64,000 nt of DNA from Flagellimonas flava. GTDB taxonomy: Bacteria > Bacteroidota > Bacteroidia > Flavobacteriales > Flavobacteriaceae. Location: positions 124,001 through 188,000 of the forward strand of contig NZ_FQWL01000001.1 of NCBI RefSeq assembly GCF_900129665.1, in the 5' to 3' direction. Below the pieces are notes generated by a model, which saw only the letters and a list, made by a program, of their open reading frames with translations, was not told where the DNA came from and ran no database searches. The position numbers and the translations under genes are program-made. How positions within the stretch are numbered: position 1 is the stretch's first letter; every line of letters starts with the position of its first letter. Positions 8,330 to 17,188 of the stretch are shown here, piece by piece.

Positions 8330-9145
8330 CTAAACCGCTACATCATGCTCCCGCAAAGCATTGTTTAAAGATGTTTTCTTATCCGTGCTTTCTTTTCTTT
8401 TTCCGATAATCAGGGCACAGGGAACCTGATATTCGCCAGCAGCAAATTGCTTCGTATAACTTCCCGGTATCACCACCGAACGGGCTGGCACCCTACCCTT
8501 TAATTCAATGGGCTTTTCTCCGGTAACATCTATGATTTTGGTAGAAGCGGTAAGTACCACATTGGCTCCAAGCACAGCTTCTTTTTCTACCCGTACTCCC
8601 TCAACAACAATACATCTGGACCCAATAAATGCATTGTCCTCTATGATTACAGGTGCAGCTTGCAGTGGTTCTAGAACACCTCCAATACCCACTCCACCAC
8701 TCAGATGGACATTTTTGCCAATTTGGGCACAGCTCCCAACTGTGGCCCAAGTGTCCACCATAGTGCCTTCATCTACATAAGCACCTATGTTTACATAGCT
8801 CGGCATTAAAATGGTACCAGAAGATATATAAGCACCATGTCTGGCTACTGCGTGAGGCACTACGCGGACTCCCTTTTGTTGGTATCCACTTTTTAAGGGA
8901 ATCTTATCGTGATACTCGAAAATACCGGCTTCCAAAACTTCCATTTTTTGTATGGGAAAGTATAAGACTACGGCTTTTTTAACCCATTCATTGATTTGCC
9001 ATCCGTCGGCAACAGGTTCGGCACAGCGCAGCTCACCCAAATCTATGAGATTTATCACCTCCCGTATGGCCTTTTGGGTTTCCCCTTCTTTTAGCAGATC
9101 CCTGTTGTCCCAGGCATCTTCAATACGTTTTCTAAGCTGCAGCAT
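8330..9145 (-). CDS. dapD: 2,3,4,5-tetrahydropyridine-2,6-dicarboxylate N-succinyltransferase
   Basis: This 271-residue hexapeptide-repeat enzyme uses succinyl-CoA to succinylate tetrahydrodipicolinate on the lysine/diaminopimelate route. The N-terminal helical domain (IEDAWDNRDLL) is followed by a left-handed beta-helix with the DapD stretch MPSYVNIGAYVDEGTMVDTW and SCAQIGKNVHLSGGVGIGGVLEP. The length equals the family norm (about 270-275). It is monocistronic and diverges from ruvX; a -7 box (9163-9170) lies 18 nt upstream of its ATG. Confidence 0.95.
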   Translation of the reverse strand: MLQLRKRIEDAWDNRDLLKEGETQKAIREVINLIDLGELRCAEPVADGWQINEWVKKAVVLYFPIQKMEVLEAGIFEYHDKIPLKSGYQQKGVRVVPHAVARHGAYISSGTILMPSYVNIGAYVDEGTMVDTWATVGSCAQIGKNVHLSGGVGIGGVLEPLQAAPVIIEDNAFIGSRCIVVEGVRVEKEAVLGANVVLTASTKIIDVTGEKPIELKGRVPARSVVIPGSYTKQFAAGEYQVPCALIIGKRKESTDKKTSLNNALREHDVAV

Positions 9146-9162
9146 GTCTATTAAAATTTTGA

Positions 9163-9170
9163 CAAAGATA
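9163..9170 (-). promoter_or_regulatory. -7 promoter element for dapD
   Basis: The minus strand reads TATCTTTG, an exact TAnnTTTG match, giving a predicted leader of about 10-12 nt before the dapD ATG. No clear -33 partner is seen. Confidence 0.42.
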
Positions 9171-9223
9171 ATCGTGCCGCCAGAATATTCACCCTTATTT
9201 TAACGGCATAACATTTTTAGGTT

Positions 9224-9231
9224 TATTTTTG
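9224..9231 (+). promoter_or_regulatory. -7 promoter element for ruvX-def
   Basis: The bases read TATTTTTG, an exact TAnnTTTG match. The predicted transcript start falls just before the cluster of possible ruvX start codons (9240-9246), giving a very short leader. Confidence 0.42.
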
Positions 9232-9245
9232 CGAAAAATTTGGTG

Positions 9246-9656
9246 TTGGCAAGGATTTTGGCTTTGGATTTTGGAAAGGTAAGAACTGGTATTGCGGTCA
9301 CTGACGAGCTGCAATTGATAGCGTCTGGACTGACCACGGTGGAAACCAAAGATTTGCTCAATTTTCTTAAAAATTATCTTGAGAAAGAATCTGTGGAGCG
9401 TTTTGTCGTAGGCTTGCCCAAACAAATGAACAACACTCCATCCGAATCTGAGGAATTGATCCAACCATTTTTGCAGAAGTTGGGAAAAGCCTTTCCGACA
9501 GTCCCAATTGATCGACAGGATGAACGGTTCACCTCAAAAATGGCCATGCAATCCATGGTGGCCGGTGGTATGAAGAAGAAAAAACGCCAAAACAAGGCTT
9601 TGATAGATGAAATTAGCGCCACGCTCATCCTTCAGGCCTACCTTAATAGAGTTTGA
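9246..9656 (+). CDS. ruvX: Putative pre-16S rRNA nuclease / Holliday junction resolvase YqgF (RuvX)
   Basis: The 136-residue RNase H-fold protein shows ILALDFGKVRTGIAVTD with the first catalytic Asp, FVVGLPKQMNN, and IDRQDERFTSKMA with the DE(R)xTS motif; a C-terminal IDEISATLILQAYL carries the last acidic residue. The family processes the 5' end of 16S rRNA and is also described as a resolvase. There is no ATG: TTG 9240, GTG 9243 and TTG 9246 are all in frame. I prefer 9246 because homologues usually begin MARILALD. def follows after 3 nt. Confidence 0.88.
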   Translation: MARILALDFGKVRTGIAVTDELQLIASGLTTVETKDLLNFLKNYLEKESVERFVVGLPKQMNNTPSESEELIQPFLQKLGKAFPTVPIDRQDERFTSKMAMQSMVAGGMKKKKRQNKALIDEISATLILQAYLNRV

Positions 9657-9659
9657 TTT

Positions 9660-10250
9660 ATGATTTTACCCATTGTTGCCTACGGAGAACCTGTACTGCG
9701 GAAAGTTGCCAAGGACATTTCTAAGGATTACCCAAAATTAAAGGAACTGATTACAAATATGTGGGATACCATGTACAATGCCCACGGTGTGGGATTGGCA
9801 GCTCCCCAAATAGGTCTTCCCATTCGGTTGTTCTTGGTTGATACATCACCATTTGCGGATGATGAAGAGTTGAGCCTTGAGGACCAGGAAGCATTAAATG
9901 GATTTAAGAAGGTGTTCATCAATGCCAAAATTGAGGAAGAAGCAGGCGAGGAATGGGATTTTAATGAAGGATGCTTAAGTATTCCTGATATAAGAGAAGA
10001 TGTAAAGCGGAAACCCGAGATTACCATTAACTACTTGGATGAGAACTTCAAATCCCATTCAGAAACCTATGGAGGGCTTTTGGCGAGGGTTATTCAACAT
10101 GAGTACGATCATATAGAAGGTATTCTGTTTACGGACAAATTGTCCTCGCTAAAAAAACGGCTGTTAAAAAGTCGTTTGGACAAGATTTCCAAAGGAAAGA
10201 TCAACGTTGATTACAAAATGAAATTTCCCAATATCAAAAAAGGACGTTAA
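9660..10250 (+). CDS. def: Peptide deformylase
   Basis: The 196-residue metalloenzyme removes the N-formyl group from nascent proteins. All three motifs are intact: motif 1 GVGLAAPQ (near residue 41), motif 2 EGCLSIP (near 103) with the metal-ligand Cys, and motif 3 QHEYDHIEG (near 144) with the HExxH ligands. It has the normal length for the Bacteroidota type. It starts 3 nt after the ruvX stop, a pairing common in Flavobacteriia, so the two form an operon. Confidence 0.95.
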   Translation: MILPIVAYGEPVLRKVAKDISKDYPKLKELITNMWDTMYNAHGVGLAAPQIGLPIRLFLVDTSPFADDEELSLEDQEALNGFKKVFINAKIEEEAGEEWDFNEGCLSIPDIREDVKRKPEITINYLDENFKSHSETYGGLLARVIQHEYDHIEGILFTDKLSSLKKRLLKSRLDKISKGKINVDYKMKFPNIKKGR

Positions 10251-10276
10251 AAAAAAGGACGTTTGGGATAAAAGCA

Positions 10277-10284
10277 TAATTTTG
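10277..10284 (+). promoter_or_regulatory. -7 promoter element for the DUF5606 gene
   Basis: The bases read TAATTTTG, an exact TAnnTTTG match, 18 nt before the ATG at 10303. The gene may therefore be transcribed separately from def, which ends 52 nt upstream. Confidence 0.42.
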
Positions 10285-10302
10285 CGCGCATAAAACGAAA
10301 AT

Positions 10303-10737
10303 ATGGCTCTGGATAAAATTTTATCAATTGCAGGAAGACCTGGACTTTACAAGTTGTTAACTCAGACCCGTTCTGGTTTTGTTGGTGAATCGCTGTTGGA
10401 CGGAAAACGTGTTTCTGTTGGAATGCGAAACAACGTAAGTGTTTTATCTGAAATCGCCATTTATACCTTGGAGGAGGAAGTCCCTTTGCGTGAGGTTTTT
10501 CAGAAAATAGTGGAGAAAGAAGGAGGGAAGAAAACTTCAATTAGCCACAAGGCCGCAAAAATTGAATTGGAGGAATACTTCTTTGAAATCCTTCCCAATT
10601 ATGATGAGGACCGTGTGTATGCCAGTGATATCAAAAAAATTGTGCAGTGGTACAATTTGCTATTGGAGAACAAAATCACCGACTTCTCCGACCCTAAGGA
10701 CGAAGAAGTCGCGGTGACTTCTGATGAAGAGGAATAG
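10303..10737 (+). CDS. DUF5606 domain protein
   Basis: The 144-residue cytoplasmic protein begins MALDKILSIAGRPGLYKLLT, the signature of the DUF5606 N-terminal domain found almost only in Bacteroidota. It is followed by an ILPNYDEDRVYASDIKK stretch and an acidic tail (DEEVAVTSDEEE). Its function is unknown. Its usual position next to def or lysine-route genes suggests a housekeeping role, but nothing in the sequence defines it. It converges on the GH20 gene with a 3-nt gap. Confidence 0.85.
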   Translation: MALDKILSIAGRPGLYKLLTQTRSGFVGESLLDGKRVSVGMRNNVSVLSEIAIYTLEEEVPLREVFQKIVEKEGGKKTSISHKAAKIELEEYFFEILPNYDEDRVYASDIKKIVQWYNLLLENKITDFSDPKDEEVAVTSDEEE

Positions 10738-10740
10738 ACA

Positions 10741-12315
10741 TTACTTTTCCCAATCCACCAATTTGGTTGGATAATAGTTGACTTTCATGCTATTTAGATA
10801 AGGAACTTGTTTAGCCAACCGTTCCCTGTAATCTTCCCAATTGCAATGCTCTTCCGCTGACCATGCCAGTTCGGCATATCCTATTGCGCGCGGAAATGCT
10901 AAATATTCGAGCTCTTCGCTATTACTTATGGTTTCCGACCATAATGGAGCCTCAAGCCCTAAAATACTTGCTCTAGGGAGTCCCTCCATATAGGTTTCAG
11001 GATCCCATTTGTAACCAACATCAACAGGAATGAGACCTGCCCAAGTTAAGCCAAACTTGGAAACGGAGTCGTACTTCATATCCAAATAGGTTTTCTCCGC
11101 TGGGGACAATACCACTTTAGATCCATTTTTAGCAGCCTTCAATGCACTATGGGGTTCGTTCCATAAATGGATGACCGTAGTGGAATCAATATCTCCTTGG
11201 GCAATTTCATTCCAGCCAAAAGCTCTTTTCCCATGCTTCTGCACTATTTTTTCAACTCGCTCCACAAAGGTGATATAGTCGTTCTTTTTGGTCACGTGGC
11301 TTTCATCCCCGCCAATATGAAAATAAGGCCCAGGCGAAATAGCGGCCACCTCACGAATCACATCGTCCAAAAAGGCATATACAGTATCTTTTTGGGCATC
11401 AAAAGTGCTGAAACCAACCCTGGTTCCAGTATATGATTTTAAGGGTTTTCCATTTCCGTTTAAGAATGGGTAGCTCAAAGAAGCGGCGTTGGTATGTCCT
11501 GGCATGTCAATTTCCGGAATAATGGTAATATGTCGCTCAGCGGCATAGGCGACCAAATCCTTGTATTGTTCTTGGGTATAGAATCCGCCTGGTCCACCAC
11601 CCACTTCTGAAGCACCACCTACCTCGGTAAGTTTGGGCCATGATTTAATTTCAATACGCCAACCCTGATCATCGGAAAGATGCAGATGAAGCACATTGTA
11701 CTTGTAATAGGCCAAGATGTCCAAATATTTTTTAACCTCCTCAACGGTGAAGAAATGACGTGCCACATCAAGCATACTTCCCCGATATTCAAATTTTGGG
11801 GTATCCGTAATTTTCCCTGATGGAATCAACCACATAGAATGTTCGGTCAAGGTATCGTTAGTAACTTCCGGAATCAGTTGGCGAAGGGTTTGAATACCTC
11901 TGAAAGCGCCCGCAGCCGTTTTTGCATTAAGTACTACAGAATCATTTTTTATTTCAAGTAGATAGGATTCAGGTCCTTGCAGATCTCCACTGTCAGATTG
12001 ATTGATCAAAACCAAACGATCGGGAGCATTTTCGCTATCCGTTTGATTAACTGGAAGGTCTAGACCGGTTTTTATCTTGATTTTTTCTGAAAGAAAGCGG
12101 CCCACATCCACAAATTGTGGGTCGGTTTCAGAAGTTTGGATAGCGGTAGCTTGGTCAAGTCCAAAAGCGCTGTGGGTTGCCTCTACATCCAAAGGTTTTG
12201 GAATAAGGGCCGATTGTGCCAAGTCTGTTTTCGGGTAATTGATGGGTTCCTTTTTTGGTTGACAGGCAGCAATGCCCATCACGCAGATTAGAACCAAAAG
12301 TGCTTTACGTAGCAT
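10741..12315 (-). CDS. Beta-N-acetylhexosaminidase, glycoside hydrolase family 20, lipoprotein
   Basis: The 524-residue enzyme starts with a lipoprotein signal (VLICVMGIAAC, Cys at about residue 19). A GH20b-like N-terminal domain is followed by the catalytic barrel with HLHLSDDQGWRIEIKSWP, EIDMPGHTNA and the catalytic Asp-Glu pair in HIGGDESH, where the Asp polarises the substrate acetamido group. It should release terminal GlcNAc or GalNAc from glycans outside the inner membrane. It lies 2 nt downstream of an SGNH hydrolase in the same operon; a sulfatase is encoded about 1.6 kb away on the other strand. Confidence 0.92.
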   Translation of the reverse strand: MLRKALLVLICVMGIAACQPKKEPINYPKTDLAQSALIPKPLDVEATHSAFGLDQATAIQTSETDPQFVDVGRFLSEKIKIKTGLDLPVNQTDSENAPDRLVLINQSDSGDLQGPESYLLEIKNDSVVLNAKTAAGAFRGIQTLRQLIPEVTNDTLTEHSMWLIPSGKITDTPKFEYRGSMLDVARHFFTVEEVKKYLDILAYYKYNVLHLHLSDDQGWRIEIKSWPKLTEVGGASEVGGGPGGFYTQEQYKDLVAYAAERHITIIPEIDMPGHTNAASLSYPFLNGNGKPLKSYTGTRVGFSTFDAQKDTVYAFLDDVIREVAAISPGPYFHIGGDESHVTKKNDYITFVERVEKIVQKHGKRAFGWNEIAQGDIDSTTVIHLWNEPHSALKAAKNGSKVVLSPAEKTYLDMKYDSVSKFGLTWAGLIPVDVGYKWDPETYMEGLPRASILGLEAPLWSETISNSEELEYLAFPRAIGYAELAWSAEEHCNWEDYRERLAKQVPYLNSMKVNYYPTKLVDWEK

Positions 12316-12317
12316 AA

Positions 12318-12992
12318 TTATAAGGTGTTGTTGTTTACATAATCTTTAAGGACATCATACCAAATATCATAGCCTTTGGTGTTCATATGAAGTCCGTCTT
12401 CAATAAAAAGATCTCTTTTCAGTTTTCTTTTGTTCAGCATAACCGACCAAACATCTGCAAATCTGACCCCGCTGGTCTGGGACGCCAATTTGTTCAACCT
12501 TTTGTTCAATCTCATATACCTTCGTTTCAGGTGCCATCTGGAAATACTTGGCTTTGCAGAGATCAGTACAATGTCCAGGTCCGGCTTTCTTTCTTTAAGC
12601 TCTTCAAGGATATCTTCCAAAGTCCCCACAATATCTCGAGGACTCTTTTTGGCATTGATGTCATTGTCCCCTTCATAAATAAATACCTGTTGGGGATTGT
12701 AATCCAGAATCAGTTCATCCAGATAATGCTCCAGATCGGAGGATTGGGAACCCCCAAAACCCGTATTAAGGATTTGACTCCCGGGAAAACGGTCTTGAAG
12801 GTCTTTCCACATTCTAATGCTGGAACTACCGGTAAACACAATGGTCATTTTGGAGATATCCCACGAATCCTTTAGCCCGGCTTGGATTTCCTCCACTTCT
12901 TTTTTGAAAGGAAGCTCTTTTTGCCCAAGTACGATAACAAAGGAAAACAAGCTTATTAAAGAAATCAAGTACGTTTTAATGCCGTAGTTCAT
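12318..12992 (-). CDS. Secreted SGNH/GDSL-family hydrolase
   Basis: The 224-residue protein has a signal peptide (about 1-23, cut after VLGQ) and the SGNH blocks: TGSSSIRMW (nucleophile Ser), GFGGSQ (Gly), EGDNDIN (Asn) and DGLHMNTKGY with the Asp-His pair. This variant, with GSSSI and GDND, occurs in GlcNAc-PAF-acetylhydrolase-like enzymes and carbohydrate esterases. As it is co-transcribed with a GH20 hexosaminidase, deacylation of an aminosugar glycan is a reasonable inference. A lipase role is not excluded. Confidence 0.83.
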   Translation of the reverse strand: MNYGIKTYLISLISLFSFVIVLGQKELPFKKEVEEIQAGLKDSWDISKMTIVFTGSSSIRMWKDLQDRFPGSQILNTGFGGSQSSDLEHYLDELILDYNPQQVFIYEGDNDINAKKSPRDIVGTLEDILEELKERKPDLDIVLISAKPSISRWHLKRRYMRLNKRLNKLASQTSGVRFADVWSVMLNKRKLKRDLFIEDGLHMNTKGYDIWYDVLKDYVNNNTL

Positions 12993-13098
12993 AGTTGTAT
13001 TAGGATTTGTTGATAATTAGATGAAAGACTCTAAAATTACCCAAAAATCCAGTATGTCCTAAAGTATGGTCTTTGTACTTTTAGATAAAATTTTATAG

Positions 13099-13872
13099 AT
13101 GAACGCAAGATCTGGGCAGCTGAAGGCATTAGATAGACTACTGACGATCATGGATGAGTTAAGGGAACAATGTCCGTGGGATAAGAAACAAACCATGCAA
13201 ACTTTGAGGCACCTGACCATAGAGGAGACCTACGAATTGGGTGATGCAATTCTGGATAACGATTTGGAAGAGGTGAAAAAAGAACTGGGTGATTTATTGC
13301 TGCACATTATTTTTTACGCAAAAATTGGGTCCGAAACCCATGATTTTGACATTGCAGATGTTGCCAACGAAATTTGCGAGAAACTCATCAACAGACATCC
13401 TCATATTTACGGTGATGTCACTGTGGAGAATGAAGAGGAAGTCAAACAGAATTGGGAAAATATAAAACTGAAAGAAGGAAAAAAGAGTGTGCTTGAAGGT
13501 GTTCCGAATAGCCTTCCGGCCTTGGTCAAGGCCAATAGAATACAGGAAAAGGTTGCAGGAGTAGGTTTCGACTGGGAGCGGCCAGGACAGGTTTTTGAGA
13601 AGGTTCAGGAAGAACTTTCCGAACTTCAGGAAGAATTAAAACAAGGGAACCCCGATCGTTTGGAATCTGAATTTGGGGATGTGCTTTTCTCCATGGTCAA
13701 TTATGCTCGATTTTTGGATATTAATCCTGAAAATGCCCTGGAACGCACCAATAAAAAATTCATCAAACGATTCCAATATTTGGAAAACAAGGCAAAGGAA
13801 TCTGGGAAGACCCTTAAGGAAATGACACTTGCCGAGATGGATGTGTTCTGGGAGGAAGCCAAAAAGGTGTGA
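13099..13872 (+). CDS. mazG: Nucleoside triphosphate pyrophosphohydrolase MazG
   Basis: The 257-residue protein contains two tandem all-alpha NTP-PPase domains, as in E. coli MazG. The first has CPWDKKQTMQTLRHLTIEETYE and ELGDLLLHIIFYA with the EExxE and ExxD Mg2+ ligands; the second has QEELSELQEELKQ and ESEFGDVLFSMVNYAR. It hydrolyses (d)NTPs to NMPs and PPi, cleaning aberrant nucleotides and affecting ppGpp. It diverges from the SGNH-GH20 operon across a 106-nt spacer; a sulfatase gene follows after 44 nt. Confidence 0.93.
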   Translation: MNARSGQLKALDRLLTIMDELREQCPWDKKQTMQTLRHLTIEETYELGDAILDNDLEEVKKELGDLLLHIIFYAKIGSETHDFDIADVANEICEKLINRHPHIYGDVTVENEEEVKQNWENIKLKEGKKSVLEGVPNSLPALVKANRIQEKVAGVGFDWERPGQVFEKVQEELSELQEELKQGNPDRLESEFGDVLFSMVNYARFLDINPENALERTNKKFIKRFQYLENKAKESGKTLKEMTLAEMDVFWEEAKKV

Positions 13873-13916
13873 TTTTTTTCAATAGCTTTATGCTCCAGCC
13901 ATAAAAGCATTTTGTA

Positions 13917-15497
13917 ATGAAACCCAATACCCTAGTAAAGCGTTCTTCACTTTTTTTAGTGGTTCTGCTCCTATTTTCTTGTAAATCCGGGACGAAAACA
14001 GAAACCCCGGAACAACCCAACATTCTTTTCATCCTTTCTGATGACCATACCTCCCAAGCTTGGGGACTTTATGGCGGTATTTTGGCCGATTATGCACAGA
14101 ATGGAAATTTAAAGCGTTTGGCGCGGGAAGGTGCGGTCCTGAACAATGCCTTTTGCACCAACTCCATTTGCACCCCGAGCAGGGGAAGTATCCTAACTGG
14201 CCAGTATAGTCATATGAACCAGGTGTATACGTTGAGTGAACCATTGCCGAAAGGACATCCAAACATTGCCAAGACCCTCGGACAAAATGGATATCAAACG
14301 GCAATCATTGGAAAGTGGCATTTGGTGGGCCAACCAGAAGGGTTTGATTACTTCAATGTATTACCAGGGCAGGGATTGTATTGGGACCCGGTTATGAAAA
14401 CCAAGGAAAACTGGGTCGATGGGCATGATGGCACACAAGGAACCGTCCATAAAGGTTTTTCTACGGATGTGATTACGGATTTGACCATTTCACACTTGGA
14501 AAAACGCGATAAAAACCAACCCTTTTTAATGTTCTGCAACTTTAAGGCAACCCACGAGCCATTCGAATACCCAGAACGTTTTGCCCACCTTTATGAGGAT
14601 ATGGAAATGCCCGAGCCTGAATCTCTGTTGGATTGGGGAAAAGAAACTACAGGAAGGACTTTTGGCGGACAAATTTTGGAGCGGTTGGGAGTAAGATGGG
14701 ATGAGGCCACAAAAAACCCTGAGAAGTTTTGGACGAGCTATCCTGGTCTACCATACCCGTTGGATGGTCTGGACAGTATTCAAAAGCGCAAAAAGATTTA
14801 CCAGAAATTAGTGAAGGACTTTCTACGCTGCGGCGCGGCTATCGACGACAATATAGGCAAGCTTTTGGATTACCTCGAGGCAGAAGGTGTAGCGGACAAT
14901 ACCATTGTAGTATACACAGCGGACCAAGGCTATTTCTTGGGAGAACATGGTTTTTTTGACAAACGGTTGATTTACGAGGAATCCCTTAGAATGCCCTTTG
15001 TCATCCGATATCCCAAAAAAATAAAAGGGGGACAACGCATAGATGACATTATCCTCAATATTGACTTTGCACCCTTGATTGCGGACTATGCAGGTTTAGA
15101 GCGACCAGACTATATGCAGGGAACAAGTTTTAGGGAAATCCTAGAGGGAAACCCTCCGGCAGCATGGAGACAAAGCATGTATTATAGATATTGGTTGCAC
15201 CACCCCCATAGACCAGCCCATTTTGGAATTCGAAACCACAGGTACAAGCTTGCTCTTTTCTATGGACAGGACTTGGACAAACAGGGGACCTCAAAAGAGA
15301 CTACTCCGGCCCAATGGGAATTTTATGATCTGAAGGAAGACCCGAAGGAACTTCATAACGCCGTGAATGAGGAGAAGTACGAAAAAGTTATACAAAGCAT
15401 GAAAAAGGAGCTGTTGGAACAACGAAAAATGTATGGGGATATGGATGAAGATTATCCGCAAATGCAGGCTATTCTGGAGACAGCATTTCAGGAGTAA
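13917..15497 (+). CDS. Family S1 sulfatase, lipoprotein
   Basis: The 526-residue protein has a lipoprotein signal (LLLFSC, Cys22). Sulfatase signatures are NILFILSDDHTSQAWG with the metal-binding DD near 42, the formylglycine motif C85-T-P-S-R followed by GSILTG, IGKWHLVGQPEG and the C-terminal DQGYFLGEHGFFDKRL. C85 must be oxidised by a formylglycine-generating or anSME enzyme, not seen here. It should cleave sulfate esters from a glycan. The nearby GH20 hexosaminidase suggests a sulfated hexosamine polymer as target, which is inference. Confidence 0.9.
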   Translation: MKPNTLVKRSSLFLVVLLLFSCKSGTKTETPEQPNILFILSDDHTSQAWGLYGGILADYAQNGNLKRLAREGAVLNNAFCTNSICTPSRGSILTGQYSHMNQVYTLSEPLPKGHPNIAKTLGQNGYQTAIIGKWHLVGQPEGFDYFNVLPGQGLYWDPVMKTKENWVDGHDGTQGTVHKGFSTDVITDLTISHLEKRDKNQPFLMFCNFKATHEPFEYPERFAHLYEDMEMPEPESLLDWGKETTGRTFGGQILERLGVRWDEATKNPEKFWTSYPGLPYPLDGLDSIQKRKKIYQKLVKDFLRCGAAIDDNIGKLLDYLEAEGVADNTIVVYTADQGYFLGEHGFFDKRLIYEESLRMPFVIRYPKKIKGGQRIDDIILNIDFAPLIADYAGLERPDYMQGTSFREILEGNPPAAWRQSMYYRYWLHHPHRPAHFGIRNHRYKLALFYGQDLDKQGTSKETTPAQWEFYDLKEDPKELHNAVNEEKYEKVIQSMKKELLEQRKMYGDMDEDYPQMQAILETAFQE

Positions 15498-15564
15498 TTA
15501 AAAACCAAAATCTGTTCGTTTAGGGCCGAGGTAAACAGTATCTTTGGCTTCCTAATTTGAGCAA

Positions 15565-16932
15565 GTGCTTTCCAATTATACCAGAGAATTTGCATACAAC
15601 CTAAGACTGGCCTATCCCGTAATATTGGGCATGCTGGGTCATACTTTTGTAGCCTTTGCGGATAATATCATGGTTGGGCAACTTGGAACCGCCGAGCTGG
15701 CAGCGGTTTCCCTGGGAAACAGTTTTGTGTTTATAGCCATGTCCCTGGGAATTGGATTTTCCACGGCTATTACCCCGTTGGTTGCCGAAGCGGATGGCGC
15801 TGGAGATCAAGCCGCTGGAAAGCGGGCGTTGAAGCATGGTTTGGTGTTGTGCACCTTGTTGGGGCTTTCGTTGTTTGGTATCATCCTGCTGTGCAAGCCC
15901 ATGTTAAACTATATGCAACAACCTGCTGAGGTGGTGGAACTCGCCATTCCCTATTTGGAGTTGGTCGCATTTTCGTTGGTACCTCTGATTGTATTTCAGG
16001 CGTTCAAACAATTTTCCGAAGGGCTTTCCCAAACCAAGTATCCCATGTACGCTACAGTATTGGCAAACGTGGTGAACATTGTCATTAATTACTTACTGAT
16101 TTTTGGTTCTTTTGGCTTTCCGAAACTCGGCATTGTGGGAGCTGCCATCGGCACTTTGGCATCACGATTTATTATGGTGGGATACATTTGGTTTCTGCTC
16201 AAGCGAAAAGAGAAGTTTCAGTCTTATGTTACTGGATTTAACTTCAAGGTCATAGAAAAGAAAGTCATCAACAAGATTATTAGTCTCGGGTTTCCATCGG
16301 CCCTACAAATGTTTTTTGAGGTGGCCATTTTTACTGCCGCTATATGGTTAAGTGGAGTTTTAGGTAAAAATGCCCAAGCAGCTAACCAAATTGCACTGAA
16401 TTTGAGCAGTATGACCTTTATGGTCGGGATGGGCTTAAGCGTGGCCGCTATGGTGCGGGTCGGCAACCAGAAAGGATTGCAAAATTTTTCCGAGTTAAGA
16501 CGAATTGCCCAGTCTATATTTTTTCTCACTTTGATTCTGGACGTGGTCTTCGCGGCCTTGTTCTTGTTGGGTAGATATTGGTTGCCTACCATCTATTTGG
16601 ATGTGGATGATGTGGTCAATCAAATGGACAATACAGAGGTGATCGTTATTGCGGCCAAACTGTTGCTGGTGGCCGCATTTTTTCAAATATCCGATGGTAT
16701 ACAAGTTGTGGTTTTGGGAGCTTTACGAGGTCTACAGGATGTTAAGATACCCACAGTAATTACCTTTATTGCTTACTGGCTTATTGGTTTTCCGGTTTCC
16801 TATTACTTTGGACTCCATACAGAATATAAAAGTTCCGGGATTTGGATGGGACTTTTGCTGGGACTTACCGCATCGGCCGTAATGTTGTATATTCGATTCA
16901 ATTATTTGACCAAGAAGTTAATTAACAGCTAA
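15565..16932 (+). CDS. MATE-family multidrug/sodium or proton antiporter
   Basis: The 455-residue protein has twelve hydrophobic segments in two similar halves, each beginning with a MATE-like pattern (LAYPVILGMLGHTFVAFADNIMVGQLGTAELAA). It exports cationic drugs or metabolites in exchange for Na+ or H+ across the inner membrane. No ATG lies near the N-terminus; GTG 15565 is the best start, giving MLSNYTREFAYNLRLAYP as in homologues. The next gene, a 75-residue protein, starts 28 nt later. Confidence 0.92.
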   Translation: MLSNYTREFAYNLRLAYPVILGMLGHTFVAFADNIMVGQLGTAELAAVSLGNSFVFIAMSLGIGFSTAITPLVAEADGAGDQAAGKRALKHGLVLCTLLGLSLFGIILLCKPMLNYMQQPAEVVELAIPYLELVAFSLVPLIVFQAFKQFSEGLSQTKYPMYATVLANVVNIVINYLLIFGSFGFPKLGIVGAAIGTLASRFIMVGYIWFLLKRKEKFQSYVTGFNFKVIEKKVINKIISLGFPSALQMFFEVAIFTAAIWLSGVLGKNAQAANQIALNLSSMTFMVGMGLSVAAMVRVGNQKGLQNFSELRRIAQSIFFLTLILDVVFAALFLLGRYWLPTIYLDVDDVVNQMDNTEVIVIAAKLLLVAAFFQISDGIQVVVLGALRGLQDVKIPTVITFIAYWLIGFPVSYYFGLHTEYKSSGIWMGLLLGLTASAVMLYIRFNYLTKKLINS

Positions 16933-16959
16933 TTAAGAGCAATACACAAACTGCTATAA

Positions 16960-17187
16960 ATGGAATTACCCAAGTTTCTTTTAGGTGATAATACCGACTA
17001 CCCAAGTTCTATTTTTATCGTGCATACCGAATATCCTCGCTTTATCATCAATTTGGAAAATGATGAGGTGGAATGGCTGGAGGAATTTTCCAAGGAAGAT
17101 GAGCAAGAGCTGTCAACGGAGGCAGAAAGTTTAATTGAGGCGGCGACGGCATTTTATGATAGGGAAGTAGCTAGATACGATTCATAA
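16960..17187 (+). CDS. Small conserved hypothetical protein
   Basis: The 75-residue acidic protein (MELPKFLLGDNTDYPSSIFI) has no signal or membrane segment. Its pattern of strand (IFIVHTEYPRFIINL) and acidic helix (EEFSKEDEQELSTEAESLIE) looks like a real compact fold. I recognise it as a small protein seen in Flavobacteriaceae genomes but know of no function. It stops 1 nt before the PAP2 phosphatase gene, so the two are co-transcribed. Confidence 0.75.
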   Translation: MELPKFLLGDNTDYPSSIFIVHTEYPRFIINLENDEVEWLEEFSKEDEQELSTEAESLIEAATAFYDREVARYDS

Positions 17188-17188
17188 C

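Noticed and set aside
10247-10540. Minus-strand frame of 97 codons opposite DUF5606
   Set aside because: It is a shadow of the conserved DUF5606 gene on the plus strand.
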